A DNA stretch of 64,000 bases, taken from CAZDKK01 sp964603725. GTDB lineage: Bacteria > Eisenbacteria > RBG-16-71-46 > CAIMUX01 > WJJG01. The notes under the pieces were generated by a model that worked only from the letters and a program-made list of their open reading frames with translations, was not told where the DNA came from and did no database searches. The stretch's first letter is position 1; every line of letters begins with the position of its first letter. The DNA lies in the NCBI GenBank assembly GCA_964603725.1, contig CAZRWW010000014.1, forward strand, positions 19,162-83,161, in the 5' to 3' direction. Position numbers and translations under genes: made by a program. Shown one piece after another: positions 34,471-44,090 of the stretch.

Positions 34471-36795
34471 ATGCGCCGCTCGACGACGCCCGTAGTTCGC
34501 GCAGTGTCCATGCTCCGTACGGATCATCCTGCCGTTGACCGCCGACGCAGCGCGCTGTTGCTCGCACTGGCGGTCCTGTTCCTGGCGCCTGGATTCTCCC
34601 GGGCCGAGACGATCGACTACGCCACCCTCTTCCACTGGAGCACGCGGACCGCCTTCGGCCAGGAGGCCGTCGCCGTGGCCACCCGGGGAGAAATCGCGTG
34701 CGTGCTGCTCGAGAACCGGCTGGAGATCCTCGACGCGGGCGGACCCCACGCGCCGCGGCCTCTCGGCCAGCTCGGCCTGCCGGGAACCCCCGCGGACATC
34801 GCCGTCCGGGAGGGCCTGGCCTACGTCGCCGCGCAGGCCGCGGGGCTGCTCGTCATCGACATCACCGACCCGGCGAATCCAACGCAGGTGGGTAGCCTGC
34901 CCGGCCTTTCACAGGCCAACCGGGTCGTGCTGGATGGCGAGCGGGCCTACGTGCAGGACGGGATGGTCGGGCAGAGCGACAAGATTCGCATCGTCGACAT
35001 CTCCGTCCCGACCAGCCCCGCGCTGCTGGCGACGTTTCAGCCGGGAGGATGGGGGGTCTGCCGCTTCACGGCGCGCGACGATCTCGTCATCCTCACCGAT
35101 GCCGACTGGGGTCGCTTCCGCGTCTTCGATCTGAGCGTGCCGACGTCACCCCAGTTCCTGAGCACGCGGGAAGTCAACCTGCATGCCGGCGCGGTCACCC
35201 TGGACGGTGCGACCCTGTACATCGGCTTCTCCAACGACTCCTGGCCGCCGGAGGCCTTCGGCGGCATCGCGCGATACGACCTCACCGATCCCGCGGCGCC
35301 GGTGGCGCTCGGCGAGGTGGTCTTCGGCTACGAGCTTCCCGTGGAGATCCTGGTCCGTGATGGCGTGGCATACACGCAATGCCTGAGCGCCTACAGCGCG
35401 GGAGGCGAGGTCTACGCCGTCGCCGTGCCCGAGTCCGCTCCGATGGAGCTCCTGCGGGGCGTCCGCCTGTCCGTCTCGGTGGGGATGGACATCGCGCTGC
35501 GGGAGGACGGGATTTGCGTCGCCGGTGCGGGCGAATCAGGCACGGGGACGCTCGAGGTCTTCAGGGGCGCCGACTTCTCCGACCAGGTGCTGGGCGAGAT
35601 GTCGTTCTATGGGGAAGGCTCATGGGACATCGACGCTGCCGCCGGCTTTTTGTACCTGCCCGACAACGCGCCCGGTGTCCGGGTCGTTGATGTGGCCGAT
35701 CCGCATGCGCCCACGACTCTGGGAATCGCGCCCCTCGAGGACTCGCCTCGCTCGGTGGCCGTGTCGGCTGCCACGATCTTCGCGAGCACCTTGGCCCACC
35801 TACACGGCGGGACGATCCCGTCGCCAGGCGCCATCTCCTGGTGCTCGGCCACGCCGGCCGGCGCGCCGATGGGGCACCTCACGCTTCACGGTGACCATCT
35901 CTATCTCGCCCGCGGCTACACCGATCTCCTCATCCTGGACGTCGCCGACCCCTGCAATCCCGTGCTCCTCGCCACGCTCCCCTTGGGCGCCGGCATCCGG
36001 GACCTCGCCGCGCGGGACGACCATGTCTGCGCCGCCGTGGGGCCAGTGCTCACCGTGATCGACGTGTCGGAGCCGTCACATCCACACGTGGTCGGCTCGC
36101 TGGCGGCGAGCGGCACGCCCTACGCGCAGTGCCTCGCGGTATCGGGACCGCTCGCGCTGCTGGGACTGTGGGGCGGGGATCTGTGGATCGTCGATATCGC
36201 CGATCCCACCCAGCCCGTCTCCCTCGCGCGCTTGCCCATGCCGAGCAGCTCCTTCGGCATCCAGGTCGACGGCGACTTCGCCTACGTCGCGTGCAACTAC
36301 GGCCACGGCCTTTACATCGTCGACATCAGCGACCCCGCGCGCCCGTTCATCGCCGGCGGGTTCTGGCTCGGCTTGCGCCCGGGGAGCCACTCAGCGGGCG
36401 AGACGCGCGTCACCCTGGCCAGTGGGTGCGCCGCGCTGCTCGACCTCTCGCAGGGGATGTTCCTGCTGCCGCGGCATGCGGGCGCGGCCGCGGCCGGCGA
36501 TCCCGCGCCGTACGCCGCGGGCACGCGCCTGCGACTGCTCGGCCCGAACCCGGCCCGCGATCGGGTCGCCCTGCGCCTCGACTCGCCCGGGGCGATACCC
36601 GCTCGGCTCATCGTCACCGACGCCGGCGGACGCATCGTGCGCCACCTGCCCCTCGCCGCGCTTCCCGCGGGAACAACCGATCTTGTCTGGGACGGCATCG
36701 ATGCGGCGGGTCGCCGGGTGCCGAGTGGGCTGTACTTCGTGCACCTGGACGCGGGCGCGCGCTGCGAGAGGGTCCGGACAGTCATCCTGCGGTGA
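34471..36795 (+). CDS. Large exported LVIVD-repeat propeller protein with FlgD-like C-terminal domain
   Basis: ATG 34471 lies behind GAAGGAGG. The 774-residue product has a signal segment (about residues 27-46, SALLLALAVLFLAPGFSRA). About a dozen LVIVD-type blades follow, each with a VxDxxDPxxPxxVG core (LLVIDITDPANPTQVGSLP, RIVDISVPTSPALLATF, LYIVDISDPARPFIAGGF). The end is a FlgD-like Ig tail (LGPNPARDRVALRLD, LIVTDAGGRIVRHL, GLYFVHLDAGARCE, ending RTVILR). The tail is of the kind recognised by type IX-like secretion; the propeller suggests surface binding. It is the intact relative of the remnant at 30675. Confidence 0.85.
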   Translation: MRRSTTPVVRAVSMLRTDHPAVDRRRSALLLALAVLFLAPGFSRAETIDYATLFHWSTRTAFGQEAVAVATRGEIACVLLENRLEILDAGGPHAPRPLGQLGLPGTPADIAVREGLAYVAAQAAGLLVIDITDPANPTQVGSLPGLSQANRVVLDGERAYVQDGMVGQSDKIRIVDISVPTSPALLATFQPGGWGVCRFTARDDLVILTDADWGRFRVFDLSVPTSPQFLSTREVNLHAGAVTLDGATLYIGFSNDSWPPEAFGGIARYDLTDPAAPVALGEVVFGYELPVEILVRDGVAYTQCLSAYSAGGEVYAVAVPESAPMELLRGVRLSVSVGMDIALREDGICVAGAGESGTGTLEVFRGADFSDQVLGEMSFYGEGSWDIDAAAGFLYLPDNAPGVRVVDVADPHAPTTLGIAPLEDSPRSVAVSAATIFASTLAHLHGGTIPSPGAISWCSATPAGAPMGHLTLHGDHLYLARGYTDLLILDVADPCNPVLLATLPLGAGIRDLAARDDHVCAAVGPVLTVIDVSEPSHPHVVGSLAASGTPYAQCLAVSGPLALLGLWGGDLWIVDIADPTQPVSLARLPMPSSSFGIQVDGDFAYVACNYGHGLYIVDISDPARPFIAGGFWLGLRPGSHSAGETRVTLASGCAALLDLSQGMFLLPRHAGAAAAGDPAPYAAGTRLRLLGPNPARDRVALRLDSPGAIPARLIVTDAGGRIVRHLPLAALPAGTTDLVWDGIDAAGRRVPSGLYFVHLDAGARCERVRTVILR

Positions 36796-36806
36796 CCTGG
36801 CAGCCC

Positions 36807-37457
36807 TCACCGCCGCCAGCGAACCACGATATCTCGATCGGGGAAGAAGTCCTGCACCGTGTAGACGTAGAGGATCTCACCCCGCGCCTGCCGGCGCTCG
36901 AAGGGGTAGCTGAACTCGAGGGGTTCGGCGCCCGCGGGCAGTCGAATCTCGAAGCTGGCGCGCCGCAGCGGCCGGCCCCACAGCCGCGCCGTGGTCAAGA
37001 TGCAGCGGGCGTACTCGGCCTTGATCTCCTGCCGGTAGATCGCTTCCGCCACGATGGAATCGCCCCCGCAGGCGGGCACCCACCAGCGCACGCCGGGGGC
37101 GAGCGGCAGCTCTTCCCAGCGCGCGGGGGCGGATGAGTCGGCGCCGGCGCGGAAGGCGAGCGCGACCATGCGAGCGCCGCCGAGCAGCGAGTCGATGGGG
37201 AACGGGTAGAAGAGGGGGATCGCCTCCGTAACCGGGCTCCGGCACAACAGCGTGTAGGTGCCCCGCACCTCGAGGCTGTCGCCCACGATGTCGAGCCGGA
37301 GCGACTCGGAGTCGAACACCAGCGGAAACGCCTCTCCAATCGGGCTGAAGATGGCGCGGCCCGCGGACGGTCGGTTGTCGGCTCCGGCGGCGAGCGCGAG
37401 CGCCGTCGCCGCCAGGCAAGCCGCCGCCAGCGCGAGAGGCGCATCCGAGGATCTCAT
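36807..37457 (-). CDS. Exported protein of unknown function
   Basis: The ATG at 37457 overlaps the stop of the upstream gene (ATGA), so the two are translationally coupled. The 216-residue product has a signal peptide (about residues 1-24) and an all-beta pattern (LRLDIVGDSLEVRGTYTLLC, FEIRLPAGAEPLEFSYPFE, ILYVYTVQDFFPDRDIVVRW) reminiscent of VIT-like or transglutaminase-associated beta domains, but no family is certain. It has neither the FlgD-like tail nor the short WGxxKALaR tag. Confidence 0.65.
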   Translation of the reverse strand: MRSSDAPLALAAACLAATALALAAGADNRPSAGRAIFSPIGEAFPLVFDSESLRLDIVGDSLEVRGTYTLLCRSPVTEAIPLFYPFPIDSLLGGARMVALAFRAGADSSAPARWEELPLAPGVRWWVPACGGDSIVAEAIYRQEIKAEYARCILTTARLWGRPLRRASFEIRLPAGAEPLEFSYPFERRQARGEILYVYTVQDFFPDRDIVVRWRR

Positions 37458-38497
37458 CGAGAGTGCATTCCCGACTGCCAGCGATACAGCGCCTTGATCC
37501 GTCCCCAGGTCGCCGGCGACACGGGGGTCGACCCCCCCCCGACGTCGAGCTGGACTGGTAGGCAGCTCGCGACTGCCCAATAGGTGTTGGAAAGCTCGAT
37601 GTCTGTTTCATAGATCCCCGGCTGCAGTCCGGACGCATCCGCCGCGACGTGCAGATAGGCGCGCCCGAGCTCGTACACGGGATCAATCCACGCCGTGCAC
37701 CAGGGAGCGTGGGTGTCGACGTCCAGGGAGCACAGCAACTCCGGGTTGTAATACTGGTACGCCCAGAAATTGACCGTGCTGTCAGCGGCCCCACCGAGCG
37801 ACGCGCTCAGGCGCAGTTCGGGAACCTCGAAGCGGGCCAGGCAGGCGTTTTCTCGGTACCCGCAATGCGCGGAGACGTACCCGCACTGCATCCCAGCCTC
37901 GGCGCCGATCTGAACGGGATAGGTGAGGAAGGTCGAACCATACAGGCAGTCGAGCTCGAGTTCGGCTTGGCCCCAACCGGACACGAAGTCGAGCCATCCC
38001 GGTCCGGCGACGTTCATGACGAGATAGGCCACGGGGATGACCCCTCCCGGGAGCTCACTGATCGGCTCCTGACCGGGATACCATTCGATCCGGAGCGGGT
38101 GGACAGGCCCTTGAGAACCCAACGTGAACCAGGTACACCACGAGCTGCAAACCTGGTAGTCGACGAGCTGCCAGGTCTCCGGCCAGGTGAGCTGGGTCTC
38201 GAGGGAGCGGATGCAAATCGTCTGGCCGGGCCAGCTGTAGGCGCCCCGCATGAAGAAGAGCAGGAACACGACCGACCCTTCCGCGCTGGTCGAGCGGGTG
38301 ATCTCGGTGCAGCTCGTGATCTGCGTGTAGCACGGCCAGTACGGATACGGAGAGAAAGGCTCCACATGCGCGAGAAGTCCTGACTCGGGGGCGACGTCCG
38401 CGAGGCACGGAGCAGCGAGCAGGGCAAGCGCGGCGGCCGTGACGGTCCCCAAACATGAGCCCCTGCGCACTCCGGGTCGAAGGGCAATGAGCGGCAT
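37454..38497 (-). CDS. Secreted beta-rich protein with short C-terminal WGRIKALYR tag
   Basis: ATG 38497 follows CAGGAGGTCGCG. The 347-residue product has a signal peptide (residues 1 to about 33), then a Cys- and Trp-rich beta-domain (YPYWPCYTQITSC, QVCSSWCTWFTLG), and ends with STPVSPATWGRIKALYRWQ plus six residues. The end motif is shared with the beta-helix protein at 42779-44053 (APISWGGVKALFRE) although the bodies are unrelated, which suggests a common sorting or anchoring tag. It forms a two-gene operon with the downstream 36807 gene. Confidence 0.75.
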   Translation of the reverse strand: MPLIALRPGVRRGSCLGTVTAAALALLAAPCLADVAPESGLLAHVEPFSPYPYWPCYTQITSCTEITRSTSAEGSVVFLLFFMRGAYSWPGQTICIRSLETQLTWPETWQLVDYQVCSSWCTWFTLGSQGPVHPLRIEWYPGQEPISELPGGVIPVAYLVMNVAGPGWLDFVSGWGQAELELDCLYGSTFLTYPVQIGAEAGMQCGYVSAHCGYRENACLARFEVPELRLSASLGGAADSTVNFWAYQYYNPELLCSLDVDTHAPWCTAWIDPVYELGRAYLHVAADASGLQPGIYETDIELSNTYWAVASCLPVQLDVGGGSTPVSPATWGRIKALYRWQSGMHSR

Positions 38498-38684
38498 CGC
38501 GACCTCCTGCCGTGGTGAAGGCGGAGCCGCGGGAGCGGGGGAAGGCCGGCCACGCCGTCGGCGATCATCCGGGATCGATCCGTACCCGCACCCGCGCTCG
38601 GCGAAGACCCATGGCTACTCAGAGAGCTACCCTTCAACTATAAGCCCGGATGCGCGGCGATCACACAAGATTCCAGCCGGCTGC

Positions 38685-39614
38685 CTAGCGTCGGCGCGTG
38701 CGATTGCTTGCGGGCTGCTCGGATGCCCGCTGGCCCGCATGCCGCTCCTGCCGCTCGATCCGCTTCGGCCGCTCGGCTCGCTCCTGCCGCTCGGCTCGCT
38801 CCTGCCGCTCGAGCCGCTTCGGCCGCTCGAGTCGCTCCTGCCGCTCGAGCTTCGCTCGTTCCGGCGCGTGCGGCGTCCGCCCCGGGCGCGCGTCGGCCAT
38901 CTGCCGCTGCGGTGCGCGGTCGGCGATGACCTGCGGCCGTACGCGCTGGCCGGTCCTCCGCTCGATGTCCCGGACCGCGACGCCCCGGTTGACGATTCGA
39001 TCCCGCGCGTGGCCGTAGTCCGTCACATCGCGCGTGGTCCGGAAGTAGTGGTCAGCACGGTGGCGCGGGACGAAATGCCGATGAACGTGATGCCGCAGGA
39101 AGTGCCGGTCCGGCACGAAGCACCAACCCCGCGGGACGATGTCGAAGCCGAACCGCCACCCGCCGGTGACGAAGCCGAAGCCGACCCGCCAGTATGCCTC
39201 GGGTGGCAGCGGCGCCCAGCCGACGATGCCGTCGCCCACGCGCCAGGCGACCCAGGCCGGACCCCACACGGTGTCGGGCACCCAGACCCAACCGTACCGG
39301 ACGTCATGGGCCCAGCGGCCGTAGTGGAAGGGGGCCCAGCCCCACTCCGCGTGGTCGACCCAGGTCCATCCCCAGTCGGTGTAGGTCCAGTAGCCGTTGC
39401 TGTAAGGTTGCCAGTCGGCCGGCACGCCCGCGGGCACCCAGACGCGCCCGTAGGGATGGACCGTCACCCAGGGGCCGTAGGGCGCGAGCGCGTCGTAGAA
39501 GTAGTCAACACTCACCACGGCCGAGAACGACGCGTGCGGACCAGGGGAGGCAACGCCCGTGCTGCCGGCGATGAGCGTGCAGGCAGCGCAGAGCGCAAGT
39601 CTGTGCTTCTTCAT
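38685..39614 (-). CDS. DUF6600-like YxWGxW-rich secreted protein
   Basis: ATG 39614 follows AAGGAGGTGGG. The 309-residue product has a signal peptide (about residues 1-23). The next region is packed with aromatic YGxW/WGWxW motifs (YGPWVTVHPYGRVWVP, WTYTDWGWTWVDHAEWGWAP, WVWVPDTVWGPAWVAW), as in the DUF6600 family. The C-terminal third is basic, with an Arg-Glu-Arg repeat (RLERQERLERPK and variants, period six residues). Function is unknown; such proteins are predicted to be periplasmic or surface. It is divergent from the MFS gene at 39874. Confidence 0.85.
   Translation of the reverse strand: MKKHRLALCAACTLIAGSTGVASPGPHASFSAVVSVDYFYDALAPYGPWVTVHPYGRVWVPAGVPADWQPYSNGYWTYTDWGWTWVDHAEWGWAPFHYGRWAHDVRYGWVWVPDTVWGPAWVAWRVGDGIVGWAPLPPEAYWRVGFGFVTGGWRFGFDIVPRGWCFVPDRHFLRHHVHRHFVPRHRADHYFRTTRDVTDYGHARDRIVNRGVAVRDIERRTGQRVRPQVIADRAPQRQMADARPGRTPHAPERAKLERQERLERPKRLERQERAERQERAERPKRIERQERHAGQRASEQPASNRTRRR
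38741..38850. repeat. 18-base tandem repeats encoding Glu-Arg-Gln/Pro repeats
   Basis: Within the 3' part of the YxWGxW gene the plus strand repeats the unit GCTCCTGCCGCTCGG/A with a period near 18 bases, about six times. On the coding strand this yields the ERQERAERPKRLERQ-like tail. Such repeats can change length by slippage. Confidence 0.7.
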
Positions 39615-39873
39615 GTCCCACCTCCTTGACCGATGCTGGCGGGATCGCTTCCAGCACTTGATACAATCGAGGGGGGTGGCTTGTTCTTGGAAAATGCAAC
39701 CCCTTGAGATGGACATGGATAGCCCGTGAGCGCGGCCCGCCGGGGGCGCGTCTCGCTTGACGCGGGCTGCGACAGGGTGATCCAATCGCTGACCGCCCTT
39801 GCGGAGCGCGCGGCGCTTCCGGGGCGCGCCGCCGGGGGAGCGGCGAGCAAGAGGGTCGAGGCTGTCAGGCCGG

Positions 39874-41334
39874 ATGATGCCTGCTGACGATTCAACCAGG
39901 GGAACCACGCCCGCGCCCGGTTCCGGGACCGAAGATCCCGCCGCTCGCACTGCGGACGATCCCGCCGGCGCTGCACGATCCGGGACCTCATCCCGCCCAG
40001 CCGCCGCCGGACCCAGTCGCGCCATTCCCTGGGCGCTGCGCGCGTTCAAGCATCGCAACTACCGCCTCTTTTTCGGCGGCCAGCTCATCTCACTGATCGG
40101 CACCTGGATGCAGACGGTGGCCCAATCGTGGCTCGTCTACCGATTGACCGGCTCGCCGGCCCTGCTGGGGCTGGTCGGCTTCTCCTCGCAGATCCCGGTG
40201 CTGCTGCTCGCCTCCGTCGGCGGCGCGGTGGCCGACCGGCATCGCCGCCACCGGATCCTCATCGCCACGCAGACGAGCGCCATGGTGCTGGCCGCCATGC
40301 TGGCGATGCTGACGCTGACGCACCAGATCCAGGTGTGGCACATCTGCGCGATCGCCGTCCTGCTCGGCGTCGTCAATGCCTTCGACATCCCCAGTCGTCA
40401 GGCGTTCGTCGTCGAGATGGTGGGCCAGGAGGATCTGGTCAACGCCATTGCCCTCAACTCGTCGATGTTCAACAGCGCGCGCGTTCTCGGACCGGCCCTG
40501 GGCGGCGTGCTCGTGGCGACCATCGGCGAGGGCTGGTGCTTCCTGGGCAACTCCGTGAGCTACGTGGCGGTGATCGCCGGCCTGCTGGCCATGCGGCTCC
40601 CCGCCCGCCCGCGGGCCGCGCGGTCGGGCTCGGTGTTGACCAGCATGGTCGAAGGGGGGCGTTTCGCCTGGCGGGCGGGCCCCATTCGCGCGCTGTTGCT
40701 GCTGCTCGGGCTGGTGAGCCTCATGGGCATGCCCTACATGGTGCTCATGCCCATCTTCGCCGACCAGATCCTCCACGGCGGACCGCGGGGGCTGGGGGTG
40801 CTGATGGGCGCCTCGGGCATCGGCGCGCTGGCCGGTGCCCTCACGCTGGCGGCGCGCCGCAGCGTGCCCGGCCTGGGACGCGTGGTGCCGCTCGCGGCGG
40901 CGGGTTTCGGGACGAGTCTCATCCTCTTCTCGCTCTCACGATCCTTCTGGCTGTCGGCCGCCCTGCTCGTGCCGACGGGCTTCTGCATGGTCACCCAGAT
41001 GGCGTCCTCCAACACGCTGGTGCAGTCGATGGTGCCGGACCGGCTCCGGGGGCGGGTGATGGCGGTCTACTCGATCATGTTCTTGGGCATGGCGCCTTTC
41101 GGCTCGCTCCTCGCCGGACAACTCGCGCAGCGTCTGGACGCGCCCACGACGGTGAGGATCGGCGGCGTCGTGTGCATCCTGGGCGCCGCGCTCTTCGGCC
41201 GTCGCCTGACGGCGTTCGGGCAGGAGGCGGGCCGGATGATCGTCGCGCTTCAGATGGCCGGAGGGGATCCCGCCGAGGCGGTGACGAACGCCTCCGCCAG
41301 CCCTTCCAGCGGTCCAGCAGCGGGCCCGTCTTGA
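39874..41334 (+). CDS. MFS exporter (DHA3/EntS-like)
   Basis: The 486-residue membrane protein is read from ATG 39874; an alternative TTG start at 39799 is less likely. After a disordered Ala/Pro-rich N-terminus of about 50 residues come twelve predicted membrane helices. The first loop motif is ALRAFKHRNYRLFFGGQLIS, the helix 2-3 loop is GGAVADRHRRHRILI, and the N-half shows FDIPSRQAFVVEMVG, all typical of the EntS/DHA3 exporter group. VPDRLRGRVMAVYSIMFLG marks the C-half. Substrate unknown. It stands alone and is divergent from the YxWGxW gene. Confidence 0.9.
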   Translation: MMPADDSTRGTTPAPGSGTEDPAARTADDPAGAARSGTSSRPAAAGPSRAIPWALRAFKHRNYRLFFGGQLISLIGTWMQTVAQSWLVYRLTGSPALLGLVGFSSQIPVLLLASVGGAVADRHRRHRILIATQTSAMVLAAMLAMLTLTHQIQVWHICAIAVLLGVVNAFDIPSRQAFVVEMVGQEDLVNAIALNSSMFNSARVLGPALGGVLVATIGEGWCFLGNSVSYVAVIAGLLAMRLPARPRAARSGSVLTSMVEGGRFAWRAGPIRALLLLLGLVSLMGMPYMVLMPIFADQILHGGPRGLGVLMGASGIGALAGALTLAARRSVPGLGRVVPLAAAGFGTSLILFSLSRSFWLSAALLVPTGFCMVTQMASSNTLVQSMVPDRLRGRVMAVYSIMFLGMAPFGSLLAGQLAQRLDAPTTVRIGGVVCILGAALFGRRLTAFGQEAGRMIVALQMAGGDPAEAVTNASASPSSGPAAGPS

Positions 41335-41423
41335 CCGCGAGGCGGGGATCCGCCATACTTATAAGCAGTTGTGCACATGTGAACGGACTCACCGATACAG
41401 GTCGCGGAGAAGAGGATTCCGGT

Positions 41424-42398
41424 ATGAAGCATCTTCAGAGCCCTTCGTGTAGCCTCGCCCTGCTGCCGGCCGTGCTGGCGATGTCGCTCTGCGGGCCGGC
41501 GCGCTCACTCGAGTACGCCACGCTGGGCCCCAGCGACGAGACGTACGTCGTGTCCGCAGGTGGCGACAATTGCACGGGCACGCTCATGGTCAACCATGGC
41601 GGTTCGTTCGAGAACGGCTACTGCTGGCAGTTCTCGGGCTGCGTGCCCCCGTACGGCGGCTCGTTCGGCGAGGGTTTCCAGGGGCCGGCCTTCCTGGAGT
41701 GCGCCGCCTTCTGGGCCACGCAGATCGGCTCGTACAGCGGCCAGCCGTTCGACCTCTACGTCTGGGAGGGGGGCGTCAGCGGGGCGCCCGGGGCGGTGCT
41801 CTTCACGGCGACCGGCGCCACGCTGAGCAACGTGCCCATGTGGCCGGTGGTGGGGCAGAGCGACGTTTCGCTGGGCTACTACGTGAGCGCGGCTGAGTTC
41901 ACCCTCGGTTTCTGGGCTGACAACCGCACGGCGCAGTGTCCCTGGTTCGTGGCCAGCGACACGAACGGTCCCGCCGGGCACCCCTGGACCCACATCGCGC
42001 CGGGCACCGGCTTCCCCTCGGGTTGGCAGAGCCCGGCGGTCGTCGCCGGCTGGGGCCCGGTCACGTCTCTGGGCATCGGCTACTACGCGGTCGAGACGGG
42101 CGTCGGCCCGAGCCCGGCCCCCGGCCAGGCGCTGCGGGTGCTGCCCGCGCGCGGCGATGGCCGCTGCGCCGACATCGTCTACGGGACGAGTCAGGATGGC
42201 TGGGTGCGGATCGAGGTCCTGGAAGGCAACGGGCGCTGCGTGGCGACGATCGTCGACGCCTATCAACCCGCCGGAGAGCACCGCGCGCAATGGCAGGGTC
42301 GCGCCCGCGACGGACGCCCCCTGCCGGGGGGCATCTACGTCCTGATGATGCGCTCATCCGCCGGCTGCGAGACCGCCAAGGCGATGGTGCTGCGCTGA
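41424..42398 (+). CDS. Exported protein with FlgD-like C-terminal domain
   Basis: ATG 41424 follows AGAGGA. The 324-residue product has a signal peptide (about residues 1-28) and a beta-sandwich-like body (FENGYCWQFSGCVPPYGG, FWATQIGSYSGQPFDLYVWEGG) that resembles exported proteins with an unassigned jelly-roll domain. Its FlgD-like Ig tail is short (IEVLEGNGRCVATIVDAYQP, GGIYVLMMRSSAGCE, ending AKAMVLR). Likely cell-surface or released. No enzymatic residues recognised. Confidence 0.75.
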   Translation: MKHLQSPSCSLALLPAVLAMSLCGPARSLEYATLGPSDETYVVSAGGDNCTGTLMVNHGGSFENGYCWQFSGCVPPYGGSFGEGFQGPAFLECAAFWATQIGSYSGQPFDLYVWEGGVSGAPGAVLFTATGATLSNVPMWPVVGQSDVSLGYYVSAAEFTLGFWADNRTAQCPWFVASDTNGPAGHPWTHIAPGTGFPSGWQSPAVVAGWGPVTSLGIGYYAVETGVGPSPAPGQALRVLPARGDGRCADIVYGTSQDGWVRIEVLEGNGRCVATIVDAYQPAGEHRAQWQGRARDGRPLPGGIYVLMMRSSAGCETAKAMVLR

Positions 42399-42464
42399 GG
42401 CGGGCGGTCGCCGGCGACCTCCGCGCGGGCCCGGCGGCAACATGATGATTCCGTGGCGCGCTCC

Positions 42465-42629
42465 TCAGCTCTTCTTCGCCGTCTTCGCGTAGAAGCTCGA
42501 AGGTTGACGGGCGACGCGCGCGCTGCGGCACTTGGGGCAGGTCACCCTCGCCTTCTCGTACTCGCCGACGGACATCACCAGGTTGAACTTCTTGCCGCAC
42601 TCCCTGCAACGGTACTCGTAGGTCGGCAT
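42465..42629 (-). CDS. FmdB-type zinc-ribbon protein
   Basis: This 54-residue protein starts MPTYEYRCRECGKKFNL and has the second pair CPKC about 20 residues later, the zinc ribbon of the FmdB/CxxC_CxxC_SSSS family. ATG 42629 follows GCGAGG. Family members are regulatory or nucleic-acid-binding proteins with no fixed role. The gene lies between two plus-strand secreted-protein genes and is transcribed against them. Confidence 0.9.
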   Translation of the reverse strand: MPTYEYRCRECGKKFNLVMSVGEYEKARVTCPKCRSARVARQPSSFYAKTAKKS

Positions 42630-42778
42630 GACGGACCTCGCTCGTTCGGGGTTGGACATGCCAACAAGCCTGCAAGAAAGCATAGGCGCAGCTGGGACGG
42701 CGGCGCTATGATAATCGAAGCGGCCGTGCCGGGCGGAAATCGTGCGACCTCGGGCCGGAATGACAGAGGAGGTTCGCC

Positions 42779-44053
42779 ATGAAGAGACTGCTCACCGCTC
42801 TAGGCCTTCTGCTGACCAGCGTTCCTGCAGGGGCCATTGTGCTCGTCGTTCACCCCGACGGCACCGGCGATTACCCGACCATCCAGGCAGCGATCGATGC
42901 CGCCGCGGCCGGCGATATCGTCGAGCTGACCGCCGGAACCTTCGCCGGGAGCGGCAATCGTGATCTGGACTTCTCGGGCAAGGCGATCACGGTCCGGTCC
43001 GCGTCCGGCGATCCGGAGACGTGCCTCCTGGACTGCGGCGGGAGCGCCGCCGCGCCGCACCGTGGCTTCCACTTCCACAGCGGGGAGACGGCGACAGCGG
43101 AGATTGTCGGCATCACCGTCATCAACGGATACATACCGGCTGAGCCGTGGGGGGGAGCAATGCTGTGCGAGCTCGGTGCCTCCCCGACGATCCGCGCCTG
43201 CCGGTTCCAGGGCAATCGAGATTGCGCCCTGGTCTGCCTCGCGGGCGCAGGCGCCACACTGGTTGACTGCGCTTTCCTCCAGAACTACGGCACCTACCAC
43301 GGGGCGATTCATGCCAACGCCGCGACGCTTGTCATAACCCGCTGCCTTTTCATTGAGAACCACACCAACGGGCGTGGCGGTGCGCTGTACAACTACGGTA
43401 CGACCGCCACGCTCAACGAGTGCATCTTCACCGGCAACACTGCGGGCGGGGCGGGAGCCGTCGAGCTGATCCTCAGCAACGACTGCACGGTCGCGGATTG
43501 CCTCTTCGAGGGGAATTCTGCCGAGCACGACGGTGCACTGTACGTCTTCTTCACGATCGCGTCCATCGAGCGCTGCACCTTTGCCGGCAACACGGCCGCC
43601 GCCTCGGCCGCGGCGCTCGGCACCGGCAAGTCATCGCATGCAACCCTGAGGAACTGCACGTTCTGGAACAACGCCGCGCCCTGGGGCAGCTTGCTGCTCA
43701 GCGACGGCGGGACGGTTCTGCAGAACTGCATCATCACCGCCAACCCCGTGGGCCCCTCGATGTACATCGACGGCCCGGCGGACTTGAGCTGCTGCGACAT
43801 CTGGGGCAACAGCGGCGGGGATTGGGTCCCGGGCATCGCTCCGCAGTACGGCGTGAACGGCAACATCGCCGAGGACCCGCAGCTCTGCGACCCCGAGAAC
43901 GGCGACTTCACCCTGCGGGAAAGCTCCCCCTGCGCGCCATTCACGCCGCCCAATCCGGAGTGCGACCTGATCGGCGCGTGGCCGGTGGGATGCGGGGGCA
44001 CGCCGATCGCGCCGATTTCGTGGGGTGGCGTCAAGGCGCTCTTCCGCGAATAG
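42779..44053 (+). CDS. Secreted parallel beta-helix protein with short C-terminal WGGVKALFR tag
   Basis: ATG 42779 follows GAGGAGGTT. The 424-residue protein has a signal peptide (residues 1 to about 19) directly followed by LVVHPDGTGDYPTIQAAID, the start of a right-handed beta-helix. Its coils show the GNTAGGAGAVEL and NCTFWNNAAPWGS patterns, and the family motif CCDIWGNSGGDWV. Instead of a FlgD-like Ig domain it ends with GGTPIAPISWGGVKALFRE. The same kind of end occurs in the 37454 gene product. A weak promoter-like TATGATAAT lies at 42707-42715. Confidence 0.85.
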   Translation: MKRLLTALGLLLTSVPAGAIVLVVHPDGTGDYPTIQAAIDAAAAGDIVELTAGTFAGSGNRDLDFSGKAITVRSASGDPETCLLDCGGSAAAPHRGFHFHSGETATAEIVGITVINGYIPAEPWGGAMLCELGASPTIRACRFQGNRDCALVCLAGAGATLVDCAFLQNYGTYHGAIHANAATLVITRCLFIENHTNGRGGALYNYGTTATLNECIFTGNTAGGAGAVELILSNDCTVADCLFEGNSAEHDGALYVFFTIASIERCTFAGNTAAASAAALGTGKSSHATLRNCTFWNNAAPWGSLLLSDGGTVLQNCIITANPVGPSMYIDGPADLSCCDIWGNSGGDWVPGIAPQYGVNGNIAEDPQLCDPENGDFTLRESSPCAPFTPPNPECDLIGAWPVGCGGTPIAPISWGGVKALFRE

Positions 44054-44090
44054 GGGCCGGGGTCGACCGCGCCGTCGCGGGCTGCGGATG

